From assembly GCF_019492055.1 (NCBI RefSeq), contig NZ_JAICBX010000001.1, forward strand, positions 62,001 to 126,000: a DNA stretch of 64,000 nucleotides, written 5' to 3'. Shown here piece by piece: positions 59,222 through 64,000 of this stretch. The notes under the pieces are model-generated. The model saw only the letters and a list, made by a program, of their open reading frames with translations. It did not search any database and was not told the origin of the DNA. The translations under genes and the position numbers were made by a program. The DNA is from Flavimaribacter sediminis (GTDB lineage: Bacteria > Pseudomonadota > Alphaproteobacteria > Rhizobiales > Rhizobiaceae). Position 1 is the first letter of the stretch. Each line of letters begins with the position of its first letter.

Positions 59222-60403
59222 ATGGTTACGGAGAAATCCATCCGCATGTCGCATCGCGCCATGTCTGCGGCGCTTGTTCTGCTGCTTGCTCTATTCAGCC
59301 TGTTCGCCACGGCGGCGGTCGGGCAACATTTGCGCGACGGCAGAAACGTCGTTCTTGAGGGGGACCTGACCGGCGTCCAGTTCACTGGCGGCGAAACCGT
59401 GCTCATCAAGGCAAATATTGCAGATGACCTGTTCGCCGCTGGCCGATATGTCACGCTCGAGGACGCGACGGCTGGAAACACCTATATCGCCGCGTTTGAA
59501 GTCGATCAGCGCAGTGGCGCCGTCGGCGATCTGGTGGCCATGGCGCATACGGTCATCATTTCCGGCAGCGTGGAAGATGACCTGTTGTCGGCCGCCCGGA
59601 TGATCAGGATAGCGTCATCCGCCACGATCGGGGGCGACGCGCGGCTGGCGGCCGAAAACATGGATATCGGGGGGAAGATCGCAGGCAATCTCCGGGCCGC
59701 GGCAAAGAGCGTAACCATATCGGGCGAGGTTGCCGGTACGGTGGACCTTCTTGCGCAAAAGATCGTCATCGGACCGAACGCAGTCATCAACGGCGATGTC
59801 ACCTATCGGTCGGAAGTCGAGCCTGAAATCGCTGAAGGCGCAAAGATCTCCGGCAGTGTGACAAAAGTCGAAAGCAATCTCCCGGAGATGCGCTCGATCA
59901 TTGGCGCAATAATCGGCATCGTCATCGGTTTGCTGATCGGCTGGGTTGTGGCGTTCCTCGTTCTGACCGCGATTCTCGCCTGGGCCTTTGTCGGTTATTT
60001 TTCCATTGCTGCGAATCGGCTCGTCGACCGGCCCTGGGCGAGCCTCGGCATCGGTATCGCAATCCTGATAGTCGGAGCCGTGCTGAGTTTGCTGCTTTTC
60101 ATTTCGATTGTGGGGATTCCCCTGGGCGTCGCCCTGTTTGTTGCGATCGGGATCGTCAAACTTTTCGGATCCGTAACCGTGAGCGCTTGTGTCGGTCTGT
60201 ATCTGAGAGGGCTGCTGCGACGCAGTGCGCCGCCGCCCTCGACCGCCGGCAGGACAGGTTGGACCGTCATCGGCGCCGTCATTCTGGGTCTTGTGATGCT
60301 CATTCCCTTCGTCGGCGTCGTGATCACCGGCCTGGCTGTCGTGGCGGGAGCCGGCGCGGCTTCCGTGGAGGCCTGGCGCAGGCTCCGATTGACGACCGTG
60401 TGA
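59222..60403 (+). CDS. Bactofilin-like membrane protein
   Basis: This 393-residue protein starts at the ATG after GAGGGG. A leader helix (MSAALVLLLALFSLFATAAVG) is followed by a beta-helix region (about 40-225) of repeating (I/V)xGxVxGxx turns, such as IIISGSVEDDLLSAARMIRI-like strands and VTISGEVAGTVDLLAQKIVIGPNAVINGDVTY. It resembles bactofilin/polymer-forming repeats. The C-terminal ~170 residues hold four to five membrane helices (IIGAIIGIVIGLLIGWVVAFLVL onward). The mixture suggests an envelope-anchored polymer or scaffold, here with the beta-helix outside if the leader is cleaved. Function unknown. Confidence 0.75.
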   Translation: MVTEKSIRMSHRAMSAALVLLLALFSLFATAAVGQHLRDGRNVVLEGDLTGVQFTGGETVLIKANIADDLFAAGRYVTLEDATAGNTYIAAFEVDQRSGAVGDLVAMAHTVIISGSVEDDLLSAARMIRIASSATIGGDARLAAENMDIGGKIAGNLRAAAKSVTISGEVAGTVDLLAQKIVIGPNAVINGDVTYRSEVEPEIAEGAKISGSVTKVESNLPEMRSIIGAIIGIVIGLLIGWVVAFLVLTAILAWAFVGYFSIAANRLVDRPWASLGIGIAILIVGAVLSLLLFISIVGIPLGVALFVAIGIVKLFGSVTVSACVGLYLRGLLRRSAPPPSTAGRTGWTVIGAVILGLVMLIPFVGVVITGLAVVAGAGAASVEAWRRLRLTTV

Positions 60404-60413
60404 CGGACTTCCG

Positions 60414-60833
60414 TTACGTTTTGTCGGGAGGCGGCAGCATATAGCTTCCCGACACCGAGGCGGCGGGAGCGCCGCCTTGCTCGCAGAGAATGGCGCGCAG
60501 GAAAGCCATCTGCCGGCCGAGCCGCAGGATCTCGACGTCGCATTTGACGCCGAGATTGCGTATCGGCTTCATGAAGGACGTCGTCTGATCTACCGTCGTC
60601 ACCGGCCGAAAACCGTCGAATCTCGCGCACAGAGCGAGCACCATCGCCGTATCGGCGAAGGCCGACAGGGCTTGCCCGCAAACGATGCCGCCTATCCGAA
60701 CGAGGCGGTCGTTTTCCGGGATCGTGAACCGAGCGAGATTGTCGTCAATTGATGTGACCTCAATCGCGAGGTCTTGCACCCAGGGCGCGAAAACCTGTGG
60801 AATGATTTTGGCGACGTCGTGCTTGTCCAGCAT
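60414..60833 (-). CDS. PaaI-type hotdog thioesterase
   Basis: This 139-residue protein starts at the ATG preceded by GGGAGGAAG. The hotdog fold is marked by the segment RIGGIVCGQALSAFADTAMVLALCA (usually GGVLAxLADxAxGxA) and TTVDQTTSFMKPIRNLGVKCDVEILRLGRQMAFLRAIL. It probably hydrolyses an acyl-CoA or acts in aromatic acyl-CoA clean-up. It stands alone, convergent with the bactofilin-like gene and divergent from the SnoaL-like gene. Confidence 0.82.
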   Translation of the reverse strand: MLDKHDVAKIIPQVFAPWVQDLAIEVTSIDDNLARFTIPENDRLVRIGGIVCGQALSAFADTAMVLALCARFDGFRPVTTVDQTTSFMKPIRNLGVKCDVEILRLGRQMAFLRAILCEQGGAPAASVSGSYMLPPPDKT

Positions 60834-60935
60834 CTGCTTCCTCCCGAACCGATTTCCCTTTCTGACAGGGTTAACATGGCCGGGACGAGGTGCAATAGTG
60901 GGGTCCGCATGTTGCCGAGATGGAAGGGGATTGTC

Positions 60936-61352
60936 ATGGCGGAAGATCGAAAGGCGCTGTCGCGCGCCGTGCTGAATTTGTGGAGTTCGGAAGTCGGCGA
61001 TTCTGCGGACGGACTTTTCAGCGAGGATTACGTCAATCATCAGGAACCGGACGCCGCAGGCGACATATCGGACAATACGCTCAAGGATTATCTGGCGATC
61101 GTCGATGTGTATCGCAAGGGATTTTCAAAGTCGGAAGTGCGTTTCCACATGCAGATCGAGGAAGGGGATCTTGTCGCAACCCGCTGGACAATCAAGGGCG
61201 TTAACGACGGTGAATATCTCGGTCACGCGCCAACCGGCAAGACCGTTGAGTGGACCGGCATCCAGATTGACCGGTTTCGAGATGGAAAGATCGTTGAAAG
61301 CTGGGTCGATTGGGATAAGTACCGCTTTATGAACACTTTGGGGTTCATTTGA
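60936..61352 (+). CDS. SnoaL-like/ester cyclase family protein
   Basis: This 138-residue protein starts at the ATG after GGAAGGGGA. The NTF2-like fold is seen in LFSEDYVNHQEPDAAGD, then FHMQIEEGDLVATRWTIKGVNDGEYLGHAPTGKTVEWTGIQIDRFRDGKIVESWVDWDKY, which matches the conserved SnoaL polyketide-cyclase-like pattern. Such proteins serve varied small-molecule isomerase or hydratase roles, and the substrate here is unknown. A thioredoxin-fold gene follows after 27 bp on the same strand. Confidence 0.82.
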   Translation: MAEDRKALSRAVLNLWSSEVGDSADGLFSEDYVNHQEPDAAGDISDNTLKDYLAIVDVYRKGFSKSEVRFHMQIEEGDLVATRWTIKGVNDGEYLGHAPTGKTVEWTGIQIDRFRDGKIVESWVDWDKYRFMNTLGFI

Positions 61353-61379
61353 GGTTTCGGCACCAAACAAGAGGATAAC

Positions 61380-61934
61380 ATGGCTTCAATACCTCCCGTT
61401 TGTGATTTCGGATGGAAAGCGATCGATGCGGAACTCCCCGGAACCGATGGCAAGACCCATCGTATTTTCGATCACACGGGTTCGAATGGTCTCCTTGTCG
61501 TCTTCATCTGCAATCATTGTCCCTATGTGAAAGCCATCGCCGACAAGCTCGTGCGCGATGCAAAGGATTTGCAGGCCATGGGCATCGGCGTTGTGGCGGT
61601 CAATTCCAATGATTCCGTTTCGCATCCCGAGGATTCCTTCGACAACATGGTCAAATTTGCCGAAGCAAACGGTTTCACATTCCCTTATCTGCATGATGAG
61701 GGTCAGTCAGTCGCCAAATCCTACGATGCGGTTTGCACGCCTGATTTCTACGGGTGCAACAGCGATCTGGAACTGCAATATCGCGGTCGCCTGGATGCGT
61801 CGCGGGCGCAGGCCGGAGTCAGCGATGCGCCGCGCGATCTTTACAACGCGATGAAGCAGGTCGCTGAAACCGGCAGGGGGCCGCAGGATCAGGTTGCCTC
61901 CATGGGCTGTTCCATCAAGTGGAAGGCAGCCTGA
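61380..61934 (+). CDS. Thioredoxin-fold protein (AhpC/TlpA-like)
   Basis: This 184-residue protein has the redox motif VVFICNHCPYVKAIADKLV (CxxC at the expected helix start) and a thioredoxin-like continuation (GIGVVAVNSNDSVSHPEDSFDNMVKFAEANGFTFPYLHDEGQSVAKSYDAVCTPDFYG). It belongs to the cytosolic peroxiredoxin-like thioredoxin family and has no signal peptide. CNHCPYV is typical of this subgroup. It probably works in peroxide or thiol homeostasis. Confidence 0.87.
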   Translation: MASIPPVCDFGWKAIDAELPGTDGKTHRIFDHTGSNGLLVVFICNHCPYVKAIADKLVRDAKDLQAMGIGVVAVNSNDSVSHPEDSFDNMVKFAEANGFTFPYLHDEGQSVAKSYDAVCTPDFYGCNSDLELQYRGRLDASRAQAGVSDAPRDLYNAMKQVAETGRGPQDQVASMGCSIKWKAA

Positions 61935-61940
61935 ACGTCA

Positions 61941-62693
61941 TCAGGAACGGAGCGCGGGCAGGCCAATTCCGGTCGATTGAAATCCGCCGTCGACGGACAG
62001 CAATTGTCCCGTGACGTAGCTCGCCTTGTCGGATGCAAGAAACACAACGGCCTCTGCGATCTCCTGCTCGCTGCCATAGCGGTTGAGTGGAATGGCGTCG
62101 TGATAGGCCGACCGGATCTCCGGCGTGTGGACGGCGAGCGCAAGCTTCGTGTTGACCGGGCCGGGCGCGACGCAATTGGCGCGAACGCCGAACTCGCCGA
62201 GTTCGGCCGCCTGCTGCTGGGTCAGGTGAATAACCGCGGCCTTGCTCGTTCCATACGCGATGCGCAAAGTGCTTGCCCGCAATCCGGAAATCGAGGCTAT
62301 GTTGACGATTGCGCCCCTGGCTTCCTTCAGCGCAGGAATGAGCCTCTGGGAACACAGGAAGACGCCGTCCAGATTGGTCGCCATGACAGTGCGCCAGCGT
62401 TCGAAATCAGTTTGCTCGATCGGGCCGAAATCTGCGACGCCGGCGTTGTTCACCAGCGCATCGATCCGCCCAAATGTGTTTTCCACCTGTCTCGCCATGT
62501 CGTCGACCTGATCCGGAAAGGACACGTCGCAGATAACGGGCAGGACATCGTCAAGGTCTGCCGCAGCCTCTCGCAGCGTGTCGGCGTCCCTGTCGATCAT
62601 GGCGACGCGCCGACCTTCTTCAAGAAACAGTTTCGTGGTCGCGAGGCCTATGCCGCGCGCAGCGCCCGTAACAATTGCTGTTTTTCCGGTCAT
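61941..62693 (-). CDS. SDR family oxidoreductase
   Basis: This 250-residue classical short-chain dehydrogenase has cofactor motif TGAARGIGLATTKLF, NNAGVADFG, a catalytic Ser in IVNIASISGL and the Tyr-Lys pair in RIAYGTSKAAVIHLTQQQA. The Asp ending the second strand (VAMIDRDADTL) favours NAD(H) over NADP(H). The substrate is unknown. It is convergent with the thioredoxin-fold gene with a 6-bp gap, and about 125 bp downstream of the DUF1513 gene on the same strand. Confidence 0.9.
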   Translation of the reverse strand: MTGKTAIVTGAARGIGLATTKLFLEEGRRVAMIDRDADTLREAAADLDDVLPVICDVSFPDQVDDMARQVENTFGRIDALVNNAGVADFGPIEQTDFERWRTVMATNLDGVFLCSQRLIPALKEARGAIVNIASISGLRASTLRIAYGTSKAAVIHLTQQQAAELGEFGVRANCVAPGPVNTKLALAVHTPEIRSAYHDAIPLNRYGSEQEIAEAVVFLASDKASYVTGQLLSVDGGFQSTGIGLPALRS

Positions 62694-62818
62694 TTCTCCA
62701 CCCTGCGTCTGAACGCTTCCTCACTTCGCTTTAGCTGTCCGGCTTCAAAACGCCAAGCGCAATCGAGGTCCGACCCGAGGTCTCGGGAAGCATCCACAGG
62801 GGGAGAGGCGAGTCGTAA

Positions 62819-63931
62819 TCAGATTTTTCTAAGATGGTTATCCGGCAGGAAGTCGAGGCTCGTCCGGCTTTCGGTCGATGGCTCGAAGGCGCCGACGCCG
62901 TTTTCCGATGCAACGTAGAAGCCTTCCCCAACGGAGCTGAGACCGCACGCATCACGACGGTTCAGAACCTCAAGCGCATTGCCCGAGCGGGCGTCGAAGA
63001 TGACTGCGCAACCACCCTTCGGAGACGTCGCCGCGAAGGTCGCGTCATCAGCGCTGACCCTGACGGAGCCAATATAATTGCGGAAGCCGCCGATCAGGTT
63101 CGTCGGCATGTCGAAGAGCCGGATATTCTCGCCCAGCGCGCCTGTGCCAAGGAGCGGCGGAAGATCCGCTTTGTTGCCCTCATATTGGCCGCCGAAGAAT
63201 ATGCGTCCATTTGCGTCAGCGTCCATGTGACGGATCGAGAGTTGATGCAATTCCGGCGACAATGCGTGTTTCTCCAGCAGATCACCGGTTTCCAGGTCAA
63301 TGAAGGCAAGCGAAGGCGCCATGGTCGCGAGGTTGAGCTTTTCCCTGCCGAAATCCGGATGGGTCTCAATTCCGCCGTTGGCGACCGCAAGGGTGCGGCC
63401 GTCGGGCATAAGCAGAATTTCGTGCGGCCCGAGACCGTAGCTCGACAATTCGCCGATCCGCCTGAACCGGTCGGTGGCGTCGTAGACGCCGATGACGCCT
63501 TTCACCCCGTCGTAATCGTTTTCGGTGGCGTAAAGCAGATCGCCGTCTGACGTGAATGCGCCGTGACCATAAAAATGTCGCCCCTCCGGCGCGGCGAAGA
63601 AATCCGGTTCTTTCCGACCCTGGACGTCGAAAGCGACAGCAAAGTTGCCCGGTCGTCGTGCAAACGCGACGGCCCGGCCTCGTGGACGATCCAGTGTGAT
63701 GTCATGGCCGCGATCCGGCAGTGGGACGCTGAAAATTTCCCGACCGTTCTCGTCGAACAGAACGGCGACGAAGCTGCCGTCAGGACGTTTTCCCGCGCTG
63801 GCAAAGACGATGCTTTCGGCTTCCCCGCCCTGCGCGAAACCAGGTCCGACCGCAAGGAAAAGACCGGCGCCGATGCCGGTAAGGAATGACCGCCGGTTCG
63901 CCCGACGCGCGCTTTGCGATCCTCCCGTCAT
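62819..63931 (-). CDS. DUF1513 protein, Tat-exported beta-propeller-like
   Basis: This 370-residue protein has a twin-arginine leader (SARRANRRSFLTGIGAGLFLAVGPGFAQG). The mature part has repeating beta strands (ESIVFASAGKRPDGSFVAVLFDENGREIFSVPLPDRGHDITLDRPRGRAVAFARRPG, then EILLMPDGRTLAVANGGIETHPDFG), typical of DUF1513 seven-bladed propellers. This family is usually encoded with imelysin and di-heme peroxidase-like genes in iron-related operons. Its ATG lies 2 bp from the stop codon of the upstream imelysin-like gene, consistent with translational coupling. Confidence 0.9.
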   Translation of the reverse strand: MTGGSQSARRANRRSFLTGIGAGLFLAVGPGFAQGGEAESIVFASAGKRPDGSFVAVLFDENGREIFSVPLPDRGHDITLDRPRGRAVAFARRPGNFAVAFDVQGRKEPDFFAAPEGRHFYGHGAFTSDGDLLYATENDYDGVKGVIGVYDATDRFRRIGELSSYGLGPHEILLMPDGRTLAVANGGIETHPDFGREKLNLATMAPSLAFIDLETGDLLEKHALSPELHQLSIRHMDADANGRIFFGGQYEGNKADLPPLLGTGALGENIRLFDMPTNLIGGFRNYIGSVRVSADDATFAATSPKGGCAVIFDARSGNALEVLNRRDACGLSSVGEGFYVASENGVGAFEPSTESRTSLDFLPDNHLRKI

Positions 63932-63932
63932 G

Positions 63933-64000
63933 TCAATCTCCGTCCAGAGAGCTGAAGCCGGGCTGAAACCCCAGATATGCGCCCATCTGGTCGCCGATCA
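63933..64000 (-). CDS. Imelysin family protein (C-terminal end only)
   Basis: Only the last 21 codons are inside the window, and the rest lies beyond the right edge. The product end reads IGDQMGAYLGFQPGFSSLDGD. The final GFSSLDGD matches the usual C-terminus of imelysin/insulin-cleaving peptidase (PF09375) proteins. The stop codon is 2 bp before the DUF1513 start. Imelysin and DUF1513 genes are typical neighbours, which supports the call despite the short stretch. Confidence 0.6.
   Translation of the reverse strand, partial: IGDQMGAYLGFQPGFSSLDGD

Noticed and set aside
1-64000. tRNA, rRNA, insertion sequences, prophage or integrative element boundaries
   Set aside because: No transposase or integrase reading frames, no tRNA-like cloverleaf and no flanking direct repeats were found on reading. 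The region looks like stable chromosome.

Overview
The window looks like chromosomal DNA of an alphaproteobacterium of the order Hyphomicrobiales (Rhizobiales). The reasons are its high GC coding style, DUF992, DUF1194 and DUF1513 proteins, three class III nucleotide cyclases, many ABC importers for organic solutes, and a LuxR-type regulator without a LuxI partner. I saw no rRNA, tRNA, CRISPR array, insertion sequence or phage block. This is a metabolically versatile region rather than a mobile island.

Layout. 0-9 kb: a cut-off TetR/RutR-like regulator with two operator-like palindromes, a uracil-DNA glycosylase family gene, a GMC oxidoreductase, a NIPSNAP protein, a BMP-type nucleoside ABC importer and an atypical nucleoside hydrolase. 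9-11 kb: a dCache-HAMP-cyclase. 11-17 kb: a probable aromatic catabolism cluster (flavin monooxygenase, NAD-dependent reductase, GntR/FCD regulator, MFS transporter, HpcH/HpaI aldolase). 17-23.4 kb: FecR protein, CHASE2 cyclase, BON-MscS channel, DUF992 protein, several very small membrane or periplasmic proteins and a dCMP-type deaminase. 23.4-33.2 kb: two tandemly duplicated ~980-residue RTX proteins and a divergent type I secretion ATPase and adaptor. 33.2-43.9 kb: urocanase, CoA-transferase, quinone oxidoreductase and IclR regulator, divergent from a TrpXYZ-type importer, CMD protein, HisC-like aminotransferase and FAD-linked 2-hydroxyacid dehydrogenase. 43.9-45.5 kb: an exact 35-bp-period repeat array followed by a third cyclase. 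45.5-52 kb: an AHL-type LuxR regulator divergent from a Liv-type importer whose LivM permease is fused to an AidH-like alpha/beta hydrolase. 52-64 kb: peptidoglycan amidase, an unknown conserved protein, an acetyltransferase/P450 pair, a MocR regulator with an EamA exporter, a DUF1194 protein, a bactofilin-like membrane protein, small metabolic enzymes, and DUF1513 with the end of an imelysin gene.

The most interesting system is at 45.5-52 kb. The LuxR protein keeps every residue expected to bind an acyl-homoserine lactone. The divergent operon encodes a complete periplasmic-binding-protein importer, and the hydrolase domain attached to its LivM subunit has the sequence signature of the AHL lactonase AidH. 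I infer an uptake-coupled signal-scavenging or quorum-quenching device in which a lactone or related amphiphile is imported and opened at the inner face of the membrane. Other points of note are the 35-bp repeat array, the nucleoside hydrolase lacking two calcium-binding aspartates, the duplicated RTX genes with a shared upstream block, and the putative imidazole-compound pathway around the urocanase. Family assignments rest on reading motifs by eye and on remembered family features, with no database search.
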